The notes under the pieces are model-generated. The model ran no database searches. It worked only from the letters and a program-made list of their open reading frames with translations, and was not told the origin of the DNA. 64,000 nt of DNA from Phyto melanocephala (taxonomy: Eukaryota; Arthropoda; Insecta; Diptera; Rhinophoridae): positions 126,875,395-126,939,394 of the forward strand of contig OW799234.1 in assembly GCA_941918925.1 (NCBI GenBank), in the 5' to 3' direction. This document shows positions 54,174 to 64,000 of this stretch, piece by piece. Numbering within the stretch: the stretch's first letter is position 1; each line of letters opens with the position of its first letter. A program made the translations under genes and the position numbers.

Positions 54174-55503
54174 AAGGGTCCGCCAAATACCTTTTTTTTT
54201 TTGAAAATGCTATAAAAAAATTTCTCAAATTTCTTTTTTTATTTGAAAGTACAATCCTTCCGGTTAATAATGGAAACTAATTTCATTCAAATGGCTGCCA
54301 CGGCTGGCCATGCAGTAGCCTACACGATCGGTTAAATTTTTAAGTAAATTATCGATTGTGTGCAGCTGTATTTCACTAATGGTTTCACAAATATTATCCT
54401 TTATCCTTAATCCTTTTATCCATTTATTTGGCTTAGAGATTATTAATAAAATAAATAAATAAAGCGTCAATTGTCTCTGGCTTGTTGGCGTAACACTTAT
54501 ATTTGACGGCACCGCACAAATAATAGTCCAACGGTGTCAAATCGCAGCTCCGAGGTGGCCAAACGACATCAACTCTGCGGCTGATAATGTGATTTTCCAA
54601 AACAGGGCGCAAAACATCGATTGTAGCTTCGGCTGTGTGGCACGTAGCACCGACCTGTTGAAATCAAATGTTGCCAATATCCTCCTCTTCAATTTTTGTG
54701 AATAAAAACTTGTTCAACATGGCCCGATAACGATCGCCATTGACTGTAACGGCCACTCCTTGCTCATTTTCGAAGAAAAAATGGACCAATTACGCCTCTG
54801 GACCAAAATCCGCACCAAACAGTGACTCGTTTTCGGTTGTATCGGCTTTTCAATGTATGCGTGCGGGTTTTCTGTGCCCCAAATGCGACAATTTCGCTTG
54901 TTGACATACCCGCCAAGATCAAAATGAGCTTCATCAGAAAAGATGATTTTTTTTGGCAAAATCGATCGCAAACCCATTTAGCGAAGCGAAAACGCATTGG
55001 ATGGTCAGTTGGCTTCAACTCCTGAACCAATTGGACTTTGTGTGGCGTCATACCAAGGTCTTTATGCAAAATTCGTCTCAATGATGTCTCCGAAATGTTC
55101 AATTGTTGAGAACGACGGTGAATTGATGTTGATGGCGCTTTACGCACACTTTCTGCCAAAGCAACAATAATCTCGGGTATACGCACTGTTTTTGGCTTTT
55201 CACGCTTTGGTTTATCGATGAGGATGCAAGTTTCTTTCACTTTTTTCACAAGAAAACGAATATACGGAGCGACGGTGCTTCTCTTCTTCCAAAATCCATA
55301 CGAAATTTTCGCACACATTTTGCAACATGATCATGATTTTCAAAGTAAGGTCGCAATATTTCGCAGCATTGTTCAAGCGTATACACAACCATATTCGTTC
55401 AGCGGAAAGATAAAACTAATTATCTGTCAAATCAGACATGAGTTAAGTGTTACCATTAACGAAATAAGCAATAGTTGAAAAAAAAATGAGATGGCGGACC
55501 CAT
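54174..55503 (-). mobile_element. Longest copy of the GGGTCCGCC mariner family
   Basis: Left end AAGGGTCCGCCA and right end reverse-complemented ATGGGTCCGCCA, with TA on each side (54172-54173, 55504-55505). 1330 bp, a normal full mariner length. The minus strand encodes a transposase from about 55392 (MVVYTLEQCCEIL) to about 54264 (ASRGSHLNEISFHY). Relatives with internal deletions are at 8742-9293 and 14224-14333. Confidence 0.9.
54264..55392 (-). pseudogene. Mariner-type transposase, broken by frameshifts and stops
   Basis: In order from the right: start region MVVYTLEQ...ILRPYFEN, a linker with KPKTVRIPEIIVALAESVRK, a second HTH (STSIHRRSQQLNISETSLRR then ILHKDLGMTPHKVQLVQEL), first catalytic Asp in FSDEAHFDLGGYVNKRNC, VTVWCGFWSRGVIGPFF, then QDG-type and DLTPLDYYLWG-type blocks in other frames, and the C-terminus ISEIQLHTIDNLLKNLTDRV then GYCMASRGSHLNE. 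The longest open piece is 184 residues (54764-55318). It changes frame around 54960, within the first Asp block, and again near 54770. About 375 codons would be the expected full length. Non-functional as it stands. Confidence 0.85.
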
Positions 55504-56520
55504 TAAAAATGTTTTTGAGGTGTCTTTTTGAATTGAATAATTTTCACAACGTTTTAGCATTAGGAGTGACATAAGCCATTTTTTCTTTTTTTATGTGAAA
55601 TTGCAATGTGCGTTTAAACTTTAATGAATATCGTTTGAGTAGAGTAGGTAAAAAATAATATTTACTGCTTACGGGCACGGTACTGTCCACTTTGCTGTGA
55701 CGAGAACTTAATGTGTGCGAAAAATGTACATACCGACTGTTGGTTTTAAGTTTTCATTCTTTTGGCAATTTTCAATACTGTTCTTTTCAAAACAATATGG
55801 TGATGTTTTAAAATAAATGTTTGTAGAACCTGAAATATTTGTTATCTGTAATTAGAATGTTTTAAACCTAATCATATTGGAATCTATTTCTGTAGTATAT
55901 TTTGTTTATAGTTTATACCAGCCAGCAAATAAATCATTCAACATGACCTCTTAAACGTTGATCGAACATAAATTTTTCATGTTAATTTTTTTCAAAATTT
56001 ATCTTAAATTAAAACATAGCCATGAATAAAGTAAACAAAATACACACATGCACAACTAACACGTCACACACAACAGAAATATCTATTGTGTAAATGTTAA
56101 AAACTACTGCACAACTAGGGTGCGGGGTTTGTGAAATCCATGGATTTTTTTTTTAATTTTTTGCTGGAGGAAAAAAATTCAAAAACTTATTAACCAATTT
56201 GATATGAATTAGCTTACAGTGGACAGTTGGACAATAGGTTAAATGAAAATTAGATTAAGTTTGGTATGACCAAATATTTTATTTAAACGTTGTATGGTCG
56301 TAGTTATTAATAAAAAGAATTTTTGGCAACTGAAAACTAATTTTTTATTGCAAATGCTCTATTTTGAGATACCCAACCAGAGTTGCCAATTAAATTTTAA
56401 TACTTTTTAGTCTTTTTTAATTATTTTTTAATAGCTTTTTTTGGGCTTTTTTCGGCAATTTTATAGACATTTAAAAATGTCTCCCTAAAAATATTAAAAT
56501 TACGTTGCTCGTATTGCTGG
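55504..56520. other. AT-rich stretch without recognised gene
   Basis: 55670-55720 (ACGGGCACGGTACTGTCCAC, TGTGTGCGAAAAATGTACAT) recalls the Helitron family 1 repeat weakly, but no ends are present. Confidence 0.4.
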
Positions 56521-58294
56521 GCGCACAATTGGGACGAAGGAAAAATTTCGTTCAACACGACGAATTCGCCGGTAAAAATTCGCTGTGTAAATTCGTCGTG
56601 TGAAACACAATATCGACGAAAAAGAAACATCTTTTATAGTTGATAAAATTGTTTACTGTTTGTGCAAAGAAAGAACAAAAATAATCAGAGAATTTAAGTT
56701 CTTGTGGAACTCAACAAAATATTAAATATAATTTCTGTCATAGTAAAAACGTTTTTACGTATAAGTAAACTTTTGCAAAGATATTCTTCTTGGCTACTTG
56801 CAGTAAACAGAAATAAAAATTTTGTTTTTGTATAACAGCTAATAGTGTGACCATATGAAAAAAATTCACTTAATAAACTTAAACATTTGCAAAAACGCAA
56901 ACAAAAACTATTTTTTGTGGTTAACTTGTTTATATATATTTTAAATGCTTTAAAATAAAATATGAAATAATTATTAAAGTAAAAAGTAACTTTATTTTCT
57001 TAAAAAGTTGAGAAGTAAAACCAAATATAATAAAAATTGGTCACCTTGTAACAAGTTCTTCGCCGTTCGCCGGCGTAAGAACTAGAAATAAATCTATTGC
57101 AGAATTCGCGCGCATATAGCGAATTTCCACTGACGCACAGTGTTGCGAAGCCAGAATTTTTTGAAAATCATATTGCCTAAACTGTAATTTCAATTGTATC
57201 GATGAGAAACTTCTACAGATTGGTCAGAATAAAATCCCAAACAGAATGAGTGAAAAAAAAATTTACACTGAAAAAAATTGTTGGGTCAAATTTTCAACAA
57301 AAGTCAAAAATAAAAAAAAATTGTTCGAAAAATTTAAAAAAAAATTTATTTTAATTCTTCTTTTATTTCTGATAAATACCCTGTGATTAGTTTTTAAAAT
57401 AAATTATAGGGTGGTCCGAACAAGAATTATAAACGTCAAATTTTCATGATTTTTCGATATTTGTTGAATAACTCTGAAATTTTTTATAAAACTAAAATCT
57501 ATTTCATTTCTTATTTGAAAGGTGGCAATAAAAGCTTTAACTTGATACCGGTTTGAAGTCAATAGCTTCAGTTTTAAGAGAGTTACGCTCATTTTTGTGA
57601 AGTGCTAGAATAGATGTAGAATAAAAAAATAAGTGATTCCCAGAATTTCCGTTCTATTTCTATGGAATAAATACTGAGAGTGATATACTAAAATCGCTAT
57701 AACTCTCAGGAGGGCAGGTATGGGTAGCTGATTTCTTCACAGTTCGTTGAAAACAAATTATGTTACATTTCTGTAGTAGTTTGGAACTGGGACTCTCTGG
57801 GACTTTTTAGATATTGCTTACCTAACCCAAATTTTAAGGAAAAATTGACCTTTAGTCGGGTTTTCGCTCTAAAAAAGGTGCATATGAAAATGTCTCAAAC
57901 AACATTCCTTTTTTTTACAGAAGATACTTGTCCGAAGGCAGATTTTTTTTCCGAATCAAAATATCTGTCACCAAAATCAAATGAGATCATTTTGAATACA
58001 GCCCTGAAATCCCCTCTTTTCGTGAAAATTTTGTATATTTGACTTCTAAAATCAATTAAAAATCAACGGGCCAACATAAAAATAAGCTTTATGTGTTTTT
58101 TGTTTACTTGGAATGTCTGTGACAAAATTGCATCATTAAAAACACTGAAAAAAATAATCGGAAAAAAGTTACTTTTCCACTAGCCGCAACACAGTGTGAC
58201 GCCACAATTGCATGCATTCTTATATACACAAATGGGTTTTATTTTTGATGACGAATATTCGCGACGAAAAATTTGTCTTTCGTCCCAATTGTGC
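56521..58294. mobile_element. MITE with GCACAATTGGGACGAA inverted ends, copy 2, interrupted
   Basis: The same termini and interior as copy 1 (for example TTTTATAGTTGATAAAATTG, AACAGCTAATAGTGTGACCA, ATGACGAATATTCGCGACGA). At the point where copy 1 has ACTGACGCCACAATTG, this copy carries a 1061-bp insertion (57136-58196). Copy 1 therefore gives the empty site. Confidence 0.85.
57136..58196. mobile_element. Inverted-repeat element nested in MITE copy 2
   Basis: The left end CACAGTGTTGCG and right end reverse-complemented CACTGTGTTGCG match at 11 of 12 bases. TGACG precedes (57131-57135) and follows (58197-58201), a likely 5-bp target duplication when compared with the empty site in copy 1. The interior has no recognised coding sequence; frames 57404-57592 and 57845-58042 show no family signature. 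The superfamily is unclear: ends recall hAT (CAGTG), but a 5-bp duplication does not fit hAT's 8 bp. Confidence 0.7.
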
Positions 58295-61200
58295 TTCTAG
58301 TTATATATTCATGCTTGTAAAAAATCGTTGTTAACATAAAGGTTTCATGGTAAACGAAGCAACAGGGTTATTGTCAAGTCTTTTTATTTTGCTTTCAAAT
58401 TACATTTATAAAAGCTTAAAAGAAATTTTCTTTGTAGTATTGAAAAATTTGCGTATGGTTCCGGTACGTGTTTAAAGAATAGCTGTTAGTGTTAACCGTG
58501 TATCAAATATTTCGACTTACCGGATTTTGGTTATAAAGTAAAATTGTAAGTATTATGTAAGTGTCTTCGTTCCTTTTTTAACTCTTTTGAGCTAAAGATA
58601 ATTTTTTTATATAAAAACTATTTTTATTTTATTCCGATATTTCGCTACCACATGGGGTAGCTTCTATTTCTATTAATCGTTTACCCAAAAACAAAAAGCA
58701 TCTTAACGTAAATGGAGGCATTGCTCACACAAATTCTTTGCCTTTCAAACCAATTAATATGAAAATTAGGAACAAGAGTCTGTTTTTAGCAGTACATGGT
58801 TAAGTTTCTAAAAATAAATCTTTTATGAGGAGTCTGCAAAAATCGATTTGATTGTCTCTCATTAAAATTGCATAGAACCAAATGTTCAGCTCAGGAAATA
58901 AAACTCATAATCATGTTTCATAATCATAAAAGTCAGTATATAATTGAAGTTATCCTTTTAGAAACTTTCCTTTGTTATAGTTTTAAGAAATACCGTTTGA
59001 ATAAGCCACTTTCAGTTGCTGTCATAATTTTCTGAGTGAATCCAAAAAAATCTACGGACTTTAAACAAAAAAGCGATTGTTTTTAATAAAATCTCTTTTG
59101 AAAGTGTTAGCATCTTTTTTTAGCCGTCTTTTTGGCTCTTTTTTGTATCGAATGTAGTTTTATTGGTCACCAAGAACTGACAACATTGGACCCAACCATA
59201 ATTAACTTAAAAAAGTACAACCATTTTTTTAAGGCATTTCCAAAATTTCCTTAAGTTTTGTTAAATCTTAAAGTTATCAATAAGGGTGTTGATAAAAATT
59301 TTGCAAGTCAACTATTACATTTTTTAATTTTAAATCCTTTTTGTTTTGCATTTTATTTGAATTATTTTTAAAACCTTCAACATCAATAATGGTACTTAAT
59401 AAAAAGTATATACAAGGTTACCATGTCATGTGTAGATTAAAGAATTTTTCGTCTAAAATCCAACCAAGTTATAATTATTGGGTTTTGGTCCTCATGTCTT
59501 TCTAAGGCCAACTCTCTGTGGAAACCCTTTTCACCTCCAAGAAATTTAGAATGCATGAATTTAGAATGCTAAACTTTTTTAGGTTTTCAAGCAATTTTCT
59601 ATTGAAAACTCGTCACTTTGGTTAAAATGTATATAGAACAATGTATTAGTAAAAAAATTTTGCTCTCTTTTGCGATTAAATTCGTTGTTATGAAATTTTA
59701 ATTTCTGTTTAATGCGTAATTTTAATATAACAAAGGATCTAGCCGCCTACAAAAATACCAAACCCTGTACAAACTACAAAAAGTTAAATAATTTAAGATG
59801 ATTTGTTTAAAATTAAATAAGGAAAGAAAAAAAACTGATTAAAAGAAATATATTAATAAAATATATTTTTAAAAATTTTTAACAGCTTAAAGTTTGTTTG
59901 GAAATAAGTTTGTTTTTATTTTTATAAACATAAACAATAAAAAGTGAAGAGAATATACACACATACGAGTATTTTGTATCTCTCAGCGAACTTGCTTAAT
60001 AGTGAGTGTTAGGCCCATAGTATTTAAAAAAAAAACACTGAAAACTTTTTTTTCTTTAACAGCACAATTTCATTAAGAGGGTGCTAACTGAAAAAGTGAC
60101 AGGATACAGTAGAAAGTTTTTAATTTAGTTTAGACTTTTACTAATTAAATTCGAAAAATGTTCAATCGAGTGTACAGGTAATTAAATATCTACAGTGTAG
60201 AGTAAATGAACCGAAGGGTCTTAATATAAATTAATTTTGATTATACTAATGGTTTTTGTACGAACCTAAATGTTTTAAGGACAATATTTACTTAGTTATT
60301 ATGGGTTCATTTAACACTAAACATTACGCCTTAATCTCTTCGTATATGTAGATAGAAGAATTTAAAATAAATGAACAGGAGCCAGAAATGAATATTGTCT
60401 ATAAATTAATTTTTTTTATGTGAAAATTGGACTTTTTTATTACACTTCAGTATTGAGGAATTATTATTAGTTTAAAAGTGAAAAAAATAAAATATAAGTG
60501 AAAATAATATGAATTTAAGATTAGGCATTATTGGAAGGTTGGCATTAGAGTTCTCTTCTCACCTATATTTGCTGGCATTAAAATAAAATTTAATAGAAAG
60601 CTATACATGCGAGTCATCTAACTCTTCTTATTCTGTCGCTTTTATGAGTTTTAGAATTTCATTGTTAGCAGAATATGTGAGAAGTGGGCAATAAAGTAGG
60701 CGTGTCAAAGTAATGTCTTCTAATGAAGTTAACTAAGAAAAAGAGTCCTTAATTCTTTCAAAATCTTTGTCCATAGAGAAATTATATGCCTCCCATTATA
60801 TTCGTGGTATGCATTTGTTTTAAATAGATTTTTGTTTCAGTAATTAAAACAGCAATAGAAAAAAAACTTAAAATAAACAATGATGCCGAGCAGTTTGGAA
60901 TTAAATTAATTTTGTTAATGACTAGTTTTGTTATTGCACACTACGTAATAAGTTTTTGAAGATGTTTAAAATTCTTGAAGTGAAAATAATACTATTCTAA
61001 CATCACAGTAATTACATTCACTTTGTGATTCGTATACGAGATAACCGTTAGTCCATAAAATTCATGTTATCAAGTTACAGGTCGTAATTTAAAATTACTT
61101 TAAGAAATTGTATAGATAAGTTATTGCCTCGTAATATGTACCCTATAAAACTATGTAAAGTTCTGGAATTTAAATAAGGTTCATCAAATCAAAACCTATT

Positions 61201-61472
61201 CAGTTCTATCATCCAGAACTAAGGCTAATAAAACTGGTAAAAATATATTAATGCCCCCATTGTCACTGTAAGATCAATCCAGTTTGGTCCTCTGACAGTC
61301 AGGACTACTTACGCACAACCAAAATATTTTATAATATTATAAAATAAACCCGTTTTTGGTTAAAATTTGTGAGGTTCTGCGAACTTAAAACATAAAGATT
61401 TACATGCAAGGCGAGAAATGTTGTAAAGGTTGAAGGAAATAAATAAACAAAATCTGTAGTTTTGATGTGAAT
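58295..61472. other. AT-rich stretch without recognised gene
   Basis: Three kilobases without a supported gene or element. No long open frame on either strand. Confidence 0.5.
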
Positions 61473-62167
61473 ACACGCAAAGAAAAACTATGGTTACGAT
61501 ATGATCACGACCGTCATATTATTTTTTCTAAAACAATATTTGGTTGTCGAAAACAAGTAATAGTTATTTTTGTTTCATTTCATCATATGTTTTGTAACGA
61601 TAATCAAGCATTTGTTTGAATTGTATCATTTAATGATTACTTTTCGTAAAAATTTCAAAATGGTTATCATTTAAAAAAATTAAGTTGACAAAAATAACAT
61701 TATATTCAAAAGCATTTTAAATTAAAAATAATCATTAAATAATAGGTAAGACAACAGTATGATTACAAAATAATCAAGCTATGATTTTTTTTTAATAATA
61801 ATTTGATTTCAGCTGTTCTTCTTCTTGCTGAATAAATTTTTATTATTTTGAAATGAACAAAAATTTTAAAAAATTAAAGAAAATTTAAAAATAAACAAAA
61901 AAATGTAAAAAAATATTGGTATAAAAATTGCAATTAAATTGGTAAGTACAATCAATATGTGCAAAAGACAGTAATTTTCCGTAAAAAGGCAAAGATTGTC
62001 GATTTCAATTGTAGTCATTTATGTTTATAATTATTGAATGATAATTTAATTAAACATAATAATGATAAGTGGCAACCATTATTATTTTTAACCATAATCA
62101 TACAATTCATTCATAGTATGTTGCTCTTCGATTATGGTTACCACCACCATATTTTTTCTTTGCGTGT
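61473..62167. mobile_element. MITE with ACACGCAAAGAAAAA inverted ends
   Basis: The left end ACACGCAAAGAAAAACTATG and right end reverse-complemented ACACGCAAAGAAAAAATATG match for 15 bases and again for TATGGT. Subterminal text includes GGTTACGATATGATCACGAC at left and GGTTACCACCACCAT at right. 695 bp, very AT-rich, no gene. No clear target duplication. A second copy begins near 63953. Confidence 0.7.
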
Positions 62168-62600
62168 AACAATAGAGGTATTCACATCAGCGGTTTTAGT
62201 ATTGAGAAATTGCATAAATTTTTCCTAGTTGATGTGAGCACCATTTTCTTTAAAAAGTGTTTAACAGTCAGAAAATAAAGGCTATCGAATAAAAGGCTAA
62301 GCTACCGTCATTCTTAGATATGAGTTGAAAAAAATCTTCTAAAAAAACTGTTATGAGTCTTGTATAATAAATAATTTTTATTTAACTATTTTATTTGTTA
62401 AAATTTTAATAAAATTATAGGCACCTAATATATTTTTATATTAGAATAATGAGTTCTACAATATCGGATTCCTCAGACTTATTTTATACATAATACCTTA
62501 ATACTTGAATACCTTTAATGATAATTTATCAATTTTGACAGAACTGTTATAAAAATTGTGAACAACAAAAAATATTTTTTTGCACACTTTTTAATTTTTT
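62168..62600. other. AT-rich stretch without recognised gene
   Basis: Nothing supported. Confidence 0.4.
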
Positions 62601-63522
62601 TATACCCTTCACCTGTGGTGCACAAGGGTTTATATAACTTTGTCATTCCGTTTGTAATTTCTACAATTTTCATTTCCGACTCCATAAAGTTTATATTTCC
62701 TGAAGGCTTACGATAACCCCTGACCGTCTGTCCGTCTGACCGTATGTTGGTTAAAATCAACTTTCAGAAGCAACCATATGTTCCTCAGATCTGTGTATTG
62801 TATCAATCTTTTGGAAATATTCGGAAATGAATAGCTATTGAAATTCAGCACAATCGCCTTATAACTTTCTGAGTTATGAGAAAATAAACACGACTGCCTT
62901 TTTTTTCTCATATTTTTTTTTTAATTTTTCTGCCATACGATAATTTATAGGTACCTTTGTTACTATTTGAAGATTGTATATGCCTCTAGAGAAATATTTA
63001 TTCCAAAAATTTACAAACAAAAATCAATTTTTTTCAGCTTCTAGACAACCGAGAGAGCCAATATTGGTATCATCTAAAAGGACTTGACTAGCGCAATATA
63101 AAAGCTATAAAAAAAATTAAAATTCATGTTGGCTGTCACTACAAAATGGGGTACAATTAATTTATGTATGGATCAAATCTAGTATTTTAAAGTGTAATTT
63201 CTTGAACACCCTCAATATTGGTATCAAATGAGTGGGCTTGACCAGTAGAATACAGCAAATTATTAAAAAAATTTAAAATCCAAGATGGCGTCTCAAACAA
63301 AATGGCCCCATCAATATGGGTACCAAATTAACGAACTTGACTAGTAGAATACAGTTAACTATTTAAAAATTCAAAATCGTGGATGGCGTCGGAAATAATA
63401 AGGAAGAATGGCATATAAAACGAAATATAGGTTAAGCTAGGATGTGGGATTAAAACTGAGTACATGATGGTGAAGGGTATTATTAGATTCGGCATGGCCG
63501 AATATAGCACTTTTACTTGTTA
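62601..63522 (-). mobile_element. DINE-1/INE-1-like element with internal tandem repeats
   Basis: It begins TATACCCTTCACCTGTGGTG and continues TTTGTCATTCCGTTTG, CTACAATTTTCATTTCCGAC, CTGACCGTCTGTCCGTCTGA, TTCTGAGTTATGAG, and ends GGTGAAGGGTATTATTAGA, hairpin TTCGGCATGGCCGAA, CACTTTTACTTGTT. Unlike 44356-45226 it lacks the A-rich tract and tRNA-like piece and instead has a repeat array (separate entry). It is the same subfamily as 30393-31165. Confidence 0.8.
63040..63400 (-). repeat. Tandem repeat inside a DINE-like element, unit about 90-110 bp
   Basis: Three diverged units share ATATTGGTATCA or ATATGGGTACCA, then CTTGACTAG or CTTGACCAG, TAGAATACAG, ATT.AAAAA.TTAAAATC and GATGGCGTC. Related units occur at about 30835-31135. 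Confidence 0.6.
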
Positions 63523-63952
63523 TTTTATTAGTTTGTTCTGCTGTAGTTAATAGTATGATCGAGCGGGATTGACTACAACGTTCTTATTTATTTATTTGTT
63601 GAGGTACTACGTAGTGCTGTCAGGTTTTGTTTTGGAAATATTGTTGTTGTATCTTTTTATATAAATATGTAGATGTATAAGTACTTTCCCAACAATAAAC
63701 AATAGTAAATCTGCGAAAACCACAATAGACAAAACAAAACAAAAACAGCAGGCACACATTTTAAGTTTCAACATTTTTAAAAACATAAATCGCATTACAA
63801 AGCACTTGAAGTAGAATAACAATAAACACAATAAAGGCAATATTTACATAAAATTTTATTTGAAATAATGGCATACACAAATTGAACAGAGAAACTAAGC
63901 GGATAAAATCAATGTGGTATAAAAAAAGTAAGAGGGCCATATTATCCTGCAC
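63523..63952. other. AT-rich stretch without recognised gene
   Basis: Minus frames at 63607-63955 are low-complexity and have no family signature. Confidence 0.4.
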
Positions 63953-64000
63953 CATGGTTACGACATGACATGATCACGATTGTTTTATTATGTTTATTTG
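63953..64000. mobile_element. Start of another copy of the 61473-62167 MITE, cut by window end
   Basis: CCATGGTTACGACATGACAT and GATCACGATTGTTTTA match the left subterminal part of the MITE (ATGGTTACGATATGATCACG). The outermost ACACGCAAAG is absent, so it is a truncated or diverged copy. Confidence 0.5.

Noticed and set aside
58450..58570. Untranslated first exon of a host gene (AAATTGTAAGTATT resembles a 5' splice site)
   Set aside because: No promoter, start codon or partner exon could be identified; a lone GTAAGT-like site is expected by chance.

Overview
This is a piece of an AT-rich eukaryotic nuclear genome, almost certainly a brachyceran fly. The repeats match dipteran ones: DINE-1/INE-1-like elements with the hairpin TTCGGCCGTGCCGAA, a BEL/Pao retrotransposon, a Penelope-like element, many dead Tc1/mariner copies, Helitrons starting TCTATATATATAAA, and many MITEs. 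A calyptrate (blow fly or house fly group) is my guess from the DINE-like consensus, not a demonstrated fact. I found no conserved host protein-coding gene, rRNA or functional tRNA. The window reads as a gene-poor repeat graveyard, either intergenic or a large intron.

Layout. 0-9.3 kb: Helitron (589-1235), a minisatellite of hairpin units (2335-2760), a tRNA-derived SINE (4100-4292), a second Helitron family (5490-6263), a mariner scrap, then a short piece of a bacterial topoisomerase I gene (about 6690-6986), and a deleted mariner (8742-9293). 10-18.6 kb: a MITE with 6-bp target-site duplication (10449-10966), a mariner with good inverted ends (12536-13474), a strong G-quadruplex tract (13527-13549), a mariner end, a DINE-like element, and a 5'-truncated non-LTR retrotransposon (about 17608-18600). 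18.9-25.75 kb: a complete BEL/Pao retrotransposon on the minus strand with LTRs that look identical, a 5-bp TSD and an uninterrupted 1731-aa Gag-Pol. This is the only element here that looks intact and young.

26-33 kb: mariner scraps, DINE-like elements, a Helitron with A/T insertion flanks, a perfect 68-bp inverted repeat (28652-29025) and a hammerhead-like motif. 34.8-42 kb: mariner C-terminal remnant with an internal tandem duplication, a 5'-truncated Penelope-like element with RT and GIY-YIG domains broken at its YVDD motif, and a Helitron still carrying the end of its helicase. 43-47 kb: another mariner, a DINE-like element, and a pogo/Tigger-type element reduced to its DNA-binding domain. 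50-58.3 kb: a decayed R1/LOA-like retrotransposon interrupted by a MITE; a second copy of that MITE is itself interrupted by another inverted-repeat element; the longest mariner copy (54174-55503) lies between them. 61-64 kb: another MITE, a long DINE-like element, and the start of a further MITE copy at the window edge.

The elements do not work together as a pathway. The biology here is nested insertion, internal deletion, and probable lateral transfer from a Rickettsiales-type endosymbiont. Coordinates of elements with visible ends are precise to a few bases; those of decayed fragments are approximate.
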